Below are positions 17,740 to 24,711 of a DNA stretch of 36,836 bases, in pieces. The notes under the pieces are model-generated. The model was given only the letters and a program-made list of their open reading frames with translations, did not search any database and was not told the origin of the DNA. Origin of the DNA: an uncultured Prevotellaceae bacterium (GTDB lineage: Bacteria; Bacteroidota; Bacteroidia; Bacteroidales; Bacteroidaceae); assembly GCA_900318585.1 (NCBI GenBank), contig ONKY01000100.1, positions 1 to 36,836 on the forward strand, in the 5' to 3' direction. Numbering within the stretch: the first letter of the stretch is position 1; each line of letters starts with the position of its first letter. The position numbers and the translations under genes are program-made.

Positions 17740-18576
17740 ATGATAGAAGTAAACAACATCAGTTTTAAGTACGCAGGTCAGAAGGACTTGGTATTCGATG
17801 ATTTCAGTCTAAAGCTGGAGGAGAACAACATCTATGGCTTGTTAGGCAAGAACGGAACGGGCAAGTCCACGCTGCTCTACCTGATCAGCGGTCTGCTGCG
17901 CGCGAAGAAGGGTACCGTATGTTTCGATTCCCTCGAAACAAAGAAGAGACAGCCGGAGACGCTGCGCGAGATTTTCATCGTGCCTGAGGAGTTCGACCTG
18001 CCGTCAATGTCGTTAGAGCAGTATGTCAAGATTAACGAGCCGTTCTACCCGCGCTTCAGCCGCGACGTGCTGGAGGCCTGTCTGAAGGACTTCGAGCTGG
18101 GCATGGATTTGAAGCTGAATGCGCTGTCGATGGGTCAGAAGAAGAAGGTGTTCATGTCGTTTGCACTGGCCGCCAACACCAAGCTGCTGCTGATGGACGA
18201 GCCGACGAACGGACTGGACATCCCATCGAAGAGCCAGTTCCGCAAGGTGGTGGCGCAGTACATGACGGAGGAACGCACGCTCATCATCTCCACCCATCAG
18301 GTTCATGACGTGGAGTCGCTGCTCGACCACATCCTGATTCTATCGCAGCAGAAGCTGTTGCTCGATGCGCCTGTGGCAGAGATTATGGAGAAGTATACGT
18401 TCGAGTATCGCACGCCGGACGAGATGGACGATGCCCTCTATGCTGAGCCGTCGCTGCAGGGCAATGCCGTCATTGCTCCCCGCAAGGCTGACAGTCCTGA
18501 GACGCAGGTGAACCTGGAACTGCTGTTCAATGCCGTCAACTTGAACAATGCACAATTCACAATGCACAATTCATAA
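17740..18576 (+). CDS. ABC transporter ATP-binding protein (YtrB-like)
   Basis: ATPase subunit of an ABC transporter or envelope-stress exporter. Walker A is G36-T44 (GKNGTGKST), the signature is LSMGQ at 129-133 in place of LSGGQ, Walker B is LLLMDEP at 149-155, and the H-loop is ISTHQVHD. Length 278 is usual for the family up to about residue 265. The last residues, NNAQFTMHNS, are encoded by four 7-bp repeats, and the TAA stop is part of that array, so the natural C-terminus has been replaced or extended by a repeat. First gene of a unit with two membrane proteins and a GntR regulator; in Firmicutes such ytr-type units answer to cell-wall antibiotics. Confidence 0.88.
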   Translation: MIEVNNISFKYAGQKDLVFDDFSLKLEENNIYGLLGKNGTGKSTLLYLISGLLRAKKGTVCFDSLETKKRQPETLREIFIVPEEFDLPSMSLEQYVKINEPFYPRFSRDVLEACLKDFELGMDLKLNALSMGQKKKVFMSFALAANTKLLLMDEPTNGLDIPSKSQFRKVVAQYMTEERTLIISTHQVHDVESLLDHILILSQQKLLLDAPVAEIMEKYTFEYRTPDEMDDALYAEPSLQGNAVIAPRKADSPETQVNLELLFNAVNLNNAQFTMHNS

Positions 18577-18679
18577 TTCGTAATTCGTAATTCATAATTC
18601 GTAATTCATAATTCGTAATTCGTAACTCGTAATTCATAATTCGTAACTCGTAATTCATAATTCGTAATTCGTAATTATT
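18547..18679. repeat. 19-unit heptamer array joining ABC ATPase and membrane gene
   Basis: Nineteen consecutive 7-bp units without interruption. The first four are AATGCAC, AATTCAC, AATGCAC and AATTCAT, which bridge the AATGCAY and AATTCRT families; the rest are AATTCGT or AATTCAT with two AACTCGT variants, and the last is AATTATT. The array gives the ATPase its last codons and TAA stop and ends exactly at the ATG of the next gene, so it also forms that gene's whole translation-initiation region. Confidence 0.9.
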
Positions 18680-19489
18680 ATGTTACAGTTTTGTTTCAAT
18701 AGATTCGGAAAACTGGCACGCTGGTCGCTGACCAATGACAAGAGCTACTACGTGAGGACGTTCCTGCAGATGGTGACGGTGCTGGCACTGGCATTCTTAT
18801 TCTTTACAATGGAAGGAAATGGCACCGTGAGGTTTGATGGAAAAGAGTATACTTCGGATCATTATGCGCCGTGCTTCTTTATCTCGTTGTATGTGTTCCT
18901 CATCACCTTCATCATTGGTCCTTCCCTGATGTTCTACAGCATGAAGAGTAAGCACGACCGCCAGACGCTGCTGATATTGCCGGCCTCGAACCTGGAAAAA
19001 TACCTGATGCGCTATTCCACCTGGATTCTTCTGGTGCCTATCCTCTTGCTGGCTTTCTTTGCTGCCGACCTGTTTCAGTATGTAGTGAACTGGCTGGTGG
19101 GACGCGACTACACGACGTTTGTGACCACCCATTTCCTATATAATGAACACATGGTAAGTTGGAGAGCAAGAATTTGTGAGGAAATGTCAATGGACGGAGC
19201 TCTCAAACCGTATGCGATAGGTCTGTGGCTGCACTCCGTCTATGCACTTGGTGCCACGTTCTTCCGCTCGCACAAGTTTAACACTATATTCACGACAATT
19301 GCTCTCGTCATGTTTGTCATGTCGTTGGTATGGTTGATTAACAATTGTGTGGAGCCTAGTACAGGTGACATGCATAGTTATAACGGAATTGGATACATCG
19401 TCTGTATCGGTTTGACGGTGGTGAACTTCTGGCTGTCGTACAGACTCTTCTGTAGAACTCAAGTGATTAGCAGGTTTGTAAACCTTTGA
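18680..19489 (+). CDS. ABC transporter membrane protein, first of two sister genes
   Basis: A 269-residue integral membrane protein with about six hydrophobic segments (near 30-46, 72-95, 112-140, 172-190, 205-222 and 235-255). No named permease motif is evident; the role as membrane partner of the preceding ATPase comes from position. It shares with the next gene an N-terminal NRFG...RW...ND motif and the loop LPASNLEKYL, so the two probably arose by tandem duplication and may form a heterodimer. The ATG at 18680 follows the heptamer array directly, with no Shine-Dalgarno sequence. Confidence 0.8.
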   Translation: MLQFCFNRFGKLARWSLTNDKSYYVRTFLQMVTVLALAFLFFTMEGNGTVRFDGKEYTSDHYAPCFFISLYVFLITFIIGPSLMFYSMKSKHDRQTLLILPASNLEKYLMRYSTWILLVPILLLAFFAADLFQYVVNWLVGRDYTTFVTTHFLYNEHMVSWRARICEEMSMDGALKPYAIGLWLHSVYALGATFFRSHKFNTIFTTIALVMFVMSLVWLINNCVEPSTGDMHSYNGIGYIVCIGLTVVNFWLSYRLFCRTQVISRFVNL

Positions 19490-19526
19490 AAGGTAAAAAG
19501 GTAAAAAAGAAAAAAGGTAAAACGTT
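19490..19526 (+). repeat. AAGGTAAA short repeat in the spacer between sister membrane genes
   Basis: The 37-base spacer is almost pure purine and contains AAGGTAAA or close variants three times. It ends at the next ATG. Like the heptamer arrays it forms an A-rich initiation region, but the unit is 8 bases. Confidence 0.5.
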
Positions 19527-20387
19527 ATGAATAGTTTCAATTTCAATAGATTCGGCCAGACGCTACGCTGGATGACAGCCAACGATTTCCGTTCGCTGAT
19601 GGCATGGACGGTAGGATTTGCAGCGTGTATCTTCCTCGTAGAGATGTTTATTCTTTCTATAAGTACACATGATGATTACTCTTATTATGAATGTCTCAAA
19701 CATAGTGTAGCTGATTTCCCTACGGGATTCATCATGATAGCCATCTTGATTGAGCTGAGTCTCTTCTTCTTTGACTACAGGAAGAAGGCAAAACGCGAAG
19801 CGCTTCTGATGCTTCCCGCCACGAACTTAGAGAAGTATCTGTCGGCCTTGTTCTATGTCACAGTCGTCTGGACGCTGGCTGTGCTTCTGGCTTTTGTCGT
19901 GGGCGACACGCTGAGAATGGTGGTTCGCGCCGTGATGTATAACAACGAATGGATCTCTACTATTCCTATGGTGATGCATAATCTGATGCCTGATGCCTTT
20001 AAGAAATTCCCCGTTGATCCAGCACCGGTTCCATTTAAGTTGACCGAGATATATTTTGCCATTTCCTTTATTACCTGGATACACTCGCTCTATATCTTCT
20101 GCGGTACCCTGCTGCGCAAGTATTCCTTTGTGGTGGCAACTGTGGTATTAATCTTGTCTATCGCCTTCACCTTGTGGGCGGGAGTCGATCAATTACATCT
20201 TAACATGTTCTATGGAACACCTAATGGCGACGGCGTGCTTGTCTATAAGGTTGGCGCATTGGCCTACTTGCTCTGCGTGATACTCCCGTTGCTCGCCGTG
20301 TTCAACTACTGGGCATCGTTTCATATCTTCAAAGGTTTTCAGTTAATAACAAATAAGTGGACTAATTATGACATTCTCAAACGATAA
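19527..20387 (+). CDS. ABC transporter membrane protein, second of two sister genes
   Basis: A 286-residue membrane protein with about six hydrophobic segments (near 20-42, 66-86, 105-130, 168-190, 198-218 and 238-262). It begins MNSFNFNRFGQTLRW and carries LPATNLEKYL, matching the preceding gene (LPASNLEKYL), so it is a paralogue. The sequence between is diverged. Its last 20 bases overlap the GntR gene, which points to translational coupling. Likely second half of the membrane channel of the transporter; substrate unknown. Confidence 0.8.
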   Translation: MNSFNFNRFGQTLRWMTANDFRSLMAWTVGFAACIFLVEMFILSISTHDDYSYYECLKHSVADFPTGFIMIAILIELSLFFFDYRKKAKREALLMLPATNLEKYLSALFYVTVVWTLAVLLAFVVGDTLRMVVRAVMYNNEWISTIPMVMHNLMPDAFKKFPVDPAPVPFKLTEIYFAISFITWIHSLYIFCGTLLRKYSFVVATVVLILSIAFTLWAGVDQLHLNMFYGTPNGDGVLVYKVGALAYLLCVILPLLAVFNYWASFHIFKGFQLITNKWTNYDILKR

Positions 20388-20724
20388 AGCAATCTATGTC
20401 CAGATGGCCGACCGCCTCTGCGACGAGATACTTGCTGGCAAGTATCAGGACGACGACCGTATTCCGTCCGTCCGCGAGTATAGTGTGCTGCTTGAGGTGA
20501 ATACCAATACGGCAGTGAAGGCCTACGAGCAATTGGCACGTGAGGAGATCATCTACAACAAGCGCGGCTTGGGCTACTTCGTCACCAAGGGTGCGAAGAA
20601 GCAGATCCTGAAGGCGCGCAAGAAGGAGTTCATGAAGGAACGCCTGCCCGAGCTCTTCCGCCAGATGCAGCTGCTCGACATCACAATCGAGGATGTTGCG
20701 GAAGCTTACAAAAAGCTACAGTAA
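20368..20724 (+). CDS. GntR-family regulator, YtrA subfamily
   Basis: A 118-residue DNA-binding protein. Residues 8-75 form a winged helix (YVQMADRLCDEILAGKY, IPSVREYSVLLEVNTNTAVKAYEQL, RGLGYFV). The short helical tail to residue 118, instead of a large ligand domain, is the mark of the YtrA subfamily. Its start overlaps the end of the preceding membrane gene by 20 bases. Being last in the unit it most likely represses its own operon from the palindrome at 17682-17705 and responds to the transporter's substrate or to envelope stress; that is inference from synteny. Confidence 0.88.
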   Translation: MTFSNDKAIYVQMADRLCDEILAGKYQDDDRIPSVREYSVLLEVNTNTAVKAYEQLAREEIIYNKRGLGYFVTKGAKKQILKARKKEFMKERLPELFRQMQLLDITIEDVAEAYKKLQ

Positions 20725-20765
20725 GATGGCCATTCATCACATTTCAATGCAGAATATCACAGAAA

Positions 20766-20797
20766 TTTGGTGGGCTTTGCAACTTTACGTACCTTTG
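20766..20797 (+). promoter_or_regulatory. Promoter of the MacAB-TolC-like efflux operon
   Basis: TTTG at 20766-20769 and TACCTTTG at 20790-20797 with 20 bases between. The expected start is near 20804, about 38 bases before the ATPase ATG. No operator palindrome was noticed around it. Confidence 0.75.
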
Positions 20798-20841
20798 CAA
20801 CGTCAATAAAGTAGTAATAAGGTAAAAAGAGAACATAACCA

Positions 20842-21561
20842 ATGATTCATTTACAAGACATCAACAAGACCTATCAGGGCGCGCAGCCCCTCCATGTGTT
20901 GAAGGGCATTAACCTCGACATTGCGAAGGGCGAGTTCGTGAGTATCATGGGTGCTTCGGGTTCAGGCAAGTCTACCCTGCTGAACATCCTGGGTATCCTC
21001 GACAACTACGACTCGGGAACCTACGAGCTCAACGGAGTTCACATCTGGAATCTCTCCGAGCGGAAGGCGGCCGACTACCGCAACCGCATGATAGGCTTCA
21101 TCTTCCAGTCATTTAATCTCATCTCGTTTAAGACCGCCGTGGAAAACGTTGAGTTGCCATTATTTTATCAGGGGGTGTCTAGGAGGAAGCGCCATCAGAT
21201 GGCTTTAGAGTACTTAGAGCGTCTGGGCCTTCTCGACTGGGCAGAGCATTACCCCAACGAACTGTCGGGAGGACAGAAACAACGTGTGGCGATTGCCAGA
21301 GCACTCATCACCCATCCGCAGATCATCCTGGCCGATGAGCCTACGGGCGCCCTCGACTCCAGGACGTCTGTGGAGGTGATGCAGTTGCTCAAGCAGCTGA
21401 ATCAGGAAGAGGGCATGACCATCGTCGTGGTGACCCACGAGAGCGGCGTGGCCAACGAGACAAACAAGATCGTACATATCAAGGACGGCATCATCGGTCA
21501 GATAGAGGAGAATCTCAACCATAATGCCAGCCCCTTCGGCAGCGGAGGCGTAATGAAGTAA
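20842..21561 (+). CDS. ABC transporter ATP-binding protein (MacB/LolD type)
   Basis: A 239-residue ATPase of the MacB/LolD/FtsE group. Walker A is G37-T45 (GASGSGKST), the signature LSGGQKQR starts at 141, Walker B ends at D165-E166 ([12 protein letters not shown]), and the H-loop is VVVTHE. It would drive the two permeases that follow, as a split version of MacB where ATPase and membrane domains are separate proteins. First gene of the efflux operon. Its TAA stop shares its final bases with the first heptamer of the repeat element at 21560, showing the element sits exactly at the end of the gene. Confidence 0.92.
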   Translation: MIHLQDINKTYQGAQPLHVLKGINLDIAKGEFVSIMGASGSGKSTLLNILGILDNYDSGTYELNGVHIWNLSERKAADYRNRMIGFIFQSFNLISFKTAVENVELPLFYQGVSRRKRHQMALEYLERLGLLDWAEHYPNELSGGQKQRVAIARALITHPQIILADEPTGALDSRTSVEVMQLLKQLNQEEGMTIVVVTHESGVANETNKIVHIKDGIIGQIEENLNHNASPFGSGGVMK

Positions 21562-21682
21562 TGCACAATGCACAATGCATAATGCATAATTGGGCTGCGC
21601 ATGAGAAAAAATGAAAATGTATGAGAATGAAAAGAGTAATAGTAACGAGTAATTGTGCATTATGCATTATGCATTGTGCATT
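21560..21682. mobile_element. 123-bp gene-less heptamer element (MITE-like)
   Basis: Left end: four AATGCAY units (21560-21587) followed by AATTGGGCTGCGCATGAGA. Right end: AATT and four RTGCATT units (21651-21682). The ends are inverted repeats of 32 bases with two differences, both at the variable R/Y base. The left shoulder (AATTGG, CTGCGCAT, AGA) is the same as that of the S23 cassette at 22948, so this looks like an internally deleted, non-autonomous copy. It fills the junction between ATPase and permease, ending 10 bases before the next ATG. Confidence 0.7.
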
Positions 21683-21692
21683 ATAATTTAGT

Positions 21693-22949
21693 ATGCGAGA
21701 TATAATTACAGAAATATGGAGTACGGCGAGGCGGAACAAGCTGCGCACGACGCTCACAGGCTTTGCGGTGGCATGGGGAATCTTCATGATCATCGTGCTT
21801 TTGGGCGCCGGCAATGGCTTGATCAATGCCACCATGAAGCAGCATAACGACTTCCTGACCAATTCGATGGAGGCCTACGGCGGCATGACCTCGAAGGCTT
21901 ATAACGGTCTGAGCGAAGGGCGTTGGATTCGCCTGAACGAGAAAGACCTCACCGTCACCAACTCGGAATTCAAGGCGAACGTCGATGAAGTGGGTGCTGT
22001 CTATAACATGAGTGCCACGGTGTCCAATGGTGAGAACTACATGAGCATGCAAGTTGCTGGTGTGTTCCCCGTTCACACAAAGATCGTCAAGCAGGAGCTG
22101 CTTTATGGCCGTTTCATCAACGAGATTGACCAGAAGGAGAAGCGCAAGGTGCTCGTCATCAACGACAAGCAGGCCAAGGAGCTGGAGCCGAAGGATTACA
22201 AGACCCTCGTCGGCAAGTATGTGAAGGTGGGCGACTTCTCCTTCAAGGTAGTGGGTATCTACAAGAATCCCGGCGATGGTGAGAGCAGTGCTTACTCAGC
22301 CTATTCCACCATCAAGAGTATCTATGGCGCCAATACCGATGACCTGGGACACATCGAGTTCACCTTCCACGGATTGAGTTCCGAGAAACAGAGCGATGAC
22401 TTCGAGAAATCCTATCGTCGCCGTCTGAATGCCAACCATCAGGCTCATCCCGAGGACGAGCGCAGTATCTGGATATGGAACGGCTATACCCAGAGCCAGC
22501 AGATGGAACTGGCCATTTCCGTCATCCGCACATTTCTCTGGGTGGTGGGATTGTTTACACTGCTCTCAGGTATCGTCGGCGTGTCGAACATCATGCTGAT
22601 TACGGTGAAGGAGCGTACCCACGAGTTCGGCATCCGCAAGGCCATCGGCGCAAAGCCCTGGAGTATTCTCAAGCTGATTATTGTTGAGAGTGTGATCATC
22701 ACGACATTCTTCGGATATGTCGGTATGCTCTTTGGCGTTGTGGCAAATGAGTATATGGACGCCACGTTAGGACATGAAGTGACAGACCTGGGCGTCGTGC
22801 AGCTGACCCTCTTCGTGAATCCCACCGTCGGACTTGACGTCTGTTTCGAGGCAACGATGGTGATGATTATTGCAGGCACCATCGCTGGGCTCATCCCAGC
22901 GTACAAAGCCTCCCGCATCCGTCCAATCGAAGCATTAAGAGCTGAATAA
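21693..22949 (+). CDS. ABC transporter permease (MacB-PCD/FtsX type), first
   Basis: A 418-residue permease. One membrane segment near 19-42 (LTGFAVAWGIFMIIVLLGAG), a large extracytoplasmic MacB-PCD domain (about 50-275), then an FtsX domain with three segments near 282-305, 332-357 and 382-405, ending in AGLIPAYKASRIRPIEALRAE, the standard C-terminus of the family. It pairs with the ATPase at 20842 and probably with the second permease. The substrate cannot be told; MacB systems export peptides, lipids or macrolides. Its TAA stop overlaps the first heptamer of the downstream cassette, just as for the ATPase gene. Confidence 0.9.
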   Translation: MRDIITEIWSTARRNKLRTTLTGFAVAWGIFMIIVLLGAGNGLINATMKQHNDFLTNSMEAYGGMTSKAYNGLSEGRWIRLNEKDLTVTNSEFKANVDEVGAVYNMSATVSNGENYMSMQVAGVFPVHTKIVKQELLYGRFINEIDQKEKRKVLVINDKQAKELEPKDYKTLVGKYVKVGDFSFKVVGIYKNPGDGESSAYSAYSTIKSIYGANTDDLGHIEFTFHGLSSEKQSDDFEKSYRRRLNANHQAHPEDERSIWIWNGYTQSQQMELAISVIRTFLWVVGLFTLLSGIVGVSNIMLITVKERTHEFGIRKAIGAKPWSILKLIIVESVIITTFFGYVGMLFGVVANEYMDATLGHEVTDLGVVQLTLFVNPTVGLDVCFEATMVMIIAGTIAGLIPAYKASRIRPIEALRAE

Positions 22950-23408
22950 TGCACAATGCATAATGCACAATGCACAATTGGCTGCGCATAAGATATAAAA
23001 TGATAATACAACTTATGAAAGAAGATAAAGATAACTTAATTGTTCAAAAGAGTAAGGCATTTGCAATCAGATGTGTTAATCTCTATAAGTTCTTGGTTGA
23101 TGACAAGAATGAATATGTTGATGTCTAAGCAGCTGCTCAGATGTGGAACCAGTATCGGGGCAAACGTAAAGGAGGCTATGCGTGGACAGTCAAAAGCCGA
23201 TTTTGGTGCAAAGATGAATATTGCTCTAAAAGAAGCTAATGAAACAGAGTATTGGCTTGAAATTTTGCAGGAAACGGCATTCTTGACACAGGAACAGGCT
23301 GATAGCATTCTTTCCGATTGTCGTGAAATTCTTAAACTATTGACATCAATCGTTAAATCAACATTCACTAACAAATAATTGTGCATTGTGCATTATGCAT
23401 TGTGCATT
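22948..23408. mobile_element. 461-bp S23 cassette with perfect 32-bp inverted ends of heptamers
   Basis: The left end 22948-22979 is four AATGCAY units plus AATT; the right end 23377-23408 is its exact reverse complement, including the order of the variable bases. The only gene inside is an S23-type four-helix-bundle gene (23015-23378), whose stop abuts the right end. The left shoulder GGCTGCGCATAAGA is shared with the 123-bp element at 21560 and, reversed, with the susD leader at 33154. It lies between two permease genes of one operon without breaking either. No transposase is inside, and I could not find a convincing target duplication. Mobility is therefore inferred from structure and repetition. 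Confidence 0.7.
23015..23378 (+). pseudogene. Four-helix-bundle protein, S23/23S-rRNA-intervening-sequence family, frameshifted
   Basis: Reading from ATG 23015 gives MKEDKDNLIVQKSKAFAIR and on to DDKNEYV, then hits TAA at 23126. From 23121 the next frame continues with MSKQLLRCGTSIGANVKEA, RGQSKADFGAKM and ALKEANETEYWLEIL to TAA at 23376-23378. Removing one T at 23118-23119 joins them as EYVMSKQ, the order expected in the family, giving about 120 residues. So the copy carries a single-base insertion, unless it is a sequencing error or programmed shift. Family members are small helical proteins encoded in rRNA intervening sequences or scattered singly in Bacteroidetes; the related Avd protein helps diversity-generating retroelements. 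Function of the scattered copies is unknown. Confidence 0.8.
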
Positions 23409-23414
23409 GACCAA

Positions 23415-24668
23415 ATGAGAATAGATATTGATTCATACAGAGAGGTCCTGGACACTCTTACACGCAATAAAGCGAGAAGTTTCCTTACCGGATTCGGTGT
23501 CTTCTGGGGCGTTTTCATGCTCATCGGACTCATGGGTGCCGGCAAGGCTATGAGAGAGAAGCTCGACCAGACGTTCGAGGGCTTTGCCCAAAACACCGTC
23601 ATCATCGGCGCCGAGCAGACGACAAAGCCCTACAAGGGATTCCGTAAGGGTCGCTGGTGGAGCATGGACTACAAGGATATTGACCGCCTGAAGCAGCGTG
23701 TACCCGAGCTCGACGCCGTGGTGCCGATGATCTTTTCGCGGTGGGGTGGCAGCAACACTGCCTATTACGGCGACCAGAAGACATCGCCAAGAATACAGGG
23801 CACGGTTCCCGAACTGGCCAAAGTCATTGAGCCGAAGATATATTACGGACGCTACCTGAACGAGATGGACCTCCGCGAACAGCGCAAGGTCTGCGTCATC
23901 GGCAAGAAGGTCTACAAAGAACTCTTCAAGGACGGCGGTGACCCCTGCGGCAAGAAGATTCGCGTGGACAGCACGTACTTTGAGGTTGTGGGCGTGGACT
24001 ATTCTTCCAGCAGCTTGAGTTTCAACGGCCGTTCAGAGGAAAAGATTACCTTGCCTCTCACGCTGATGCAGGCGATGTTCAATCGTGGCAACGAGGTAGA
24101 CTTGATAGCCGCCACTGGCCGTGAGGGTGTGGTGATGAGCAAGATTACCGATCGCATCCGCGAGACAGTGGCCCGAGCCCACTATGTTGACCCCACCGAT
24201 GAGCAGGGCGCATTCGTATTTAACACCGAGTTGATGTTCCAGTTGGTTGACAATGTCTTCAGGGGAGTAAACTTCCTCATCTGGCTTGTTGGCTTAGGAA
24301 CCTTGTTTGCGGGAGCCATCGGCGTGTCGAACATTATGATGGTGACCGTACGCGAGCGCACCACGGAGATTGGTATCCGCCGCGCCATTGGCGCCACACC
24401 CAAGATGATTCTCTCGCAGATAATCTCTGAGAGTATCGTGCTGACACTTGTAGCGGGCATGAGCGGTATCCTCTTCGGCGTGATGATTCTGCAGATGCTA
24501 GAGATGTACAACACGGAGGACGGCATCGTGAATACCCACTTCCAGGTGAGCTTCTGGACGGCCATCTTTGCCGCCGCTGTGATAGCGACCATGGGTATAC
24601 TCGCCGGCCTTGCCCCCGCAGCCCGAGCGATGAGCATCAAACCTGTTGACGCCATGCGCGACGAATAG
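23415..24668 (+). CDS. ABC transporter permease (MacB-PCD/FtsX type), second
   Basis: A 417-residue paralogue of the permease at 21693. It has an N-terminal membrane segment (FLTGFGVFWGVFMLIGLMGAG), a MacB-PCD domain, and an FtsX domain with IGVSNIMMVTVRERTTEIGIRRAIGATP, ending LAPAARAMSIKPVDAMRDE. ATG 23415 is preferred: an upstream in-frame TTG at 23379 would add MCIVHYALCIDQ, which is only the right heptamer arm of the S23 cassette being read. The arm ends 6 bases before the ATG and so makes up its initiation region. Two different permeases with one ATPase suggest a heterodimeric exporter feeding the adaptor and TolC genes. Confidence 0.9.
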   Translation: MRIDIDSYREVLDTLTRNKARSFLTGFGVFWGVFMLIGLMGAGKAMREKLDQTFEGFAQNTVIIGAEQTTKPYKGFRKGRWWSMDYKDIDRLKQRVPELDAVVPMIFSRWGGSNTAYYGDQKTSPRIQGTVPELAKVIEPKIYYGRYLNEMDLREQRKVCVIGKKVYKELFKDGGDPCGKKIRVDSTYFEVVGVDYSSSSLSFNGRSEEKITLPLTLMQAMFNRGNEVDLIAATGREGVVMSKITDRIRETVARAHYVDPTDEQGAFVFNTELMFQLVDNVFRGVNFLIWLVGLGTLFAGAIGVSNIMMVTVRERTTEIGIRRAIGATPKMILSQIISESIVLTLVAGMSGILFGVMILQMLEMYNTEDGIVNTHFQVSFWTAIFAAAVIATMGILAGLAPAARAMSIKPVDAMRDE

Positions 24669-24675
24669 GAAATAG

Positions 24676-24693
24676 CGTAATAACGTAATAACG
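24676..24693 (+). repeat. CGTAATAA short repeat before the adaptor gene
   Basis: Two CGTAATAA units and a partial third (24676-24693), followed by an A-run and the ATG at 24712. It is another simple AT-rich repeat in a gene junction, with an 8-base unit. Confidence 0.5.
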
Positions 24694-24711
24694 AAAAAAA
24701 ACAATATAATT

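Noticed and set aside
20725-20765. Terminator after the GntR gene
   Set aside because: No stem with a T-run was found, so read-through into the efflux operon cannot be excluded.
23040-23378. A 112-codon gene from TTG 23040
   Set aside because: Its first part is an out-of-frame reading of the S23 N-terminus; the family sequence is recovered from ATG 23015 with one frameshift.
23379-23414. Extended N-terminus of the second permease (MCIVHYALCIDQ)
   Set aside because: These codons are only the heptamer arm read through; homologous permeases begin at the equivalent of MRIDIDSYREV.
22940-23420. Target-site duplication around the S23 cassette
   Set aside because: Bases just outside the ends (GCTGAAT and GACCAAA) share nothing beyond GA, too short to claim.
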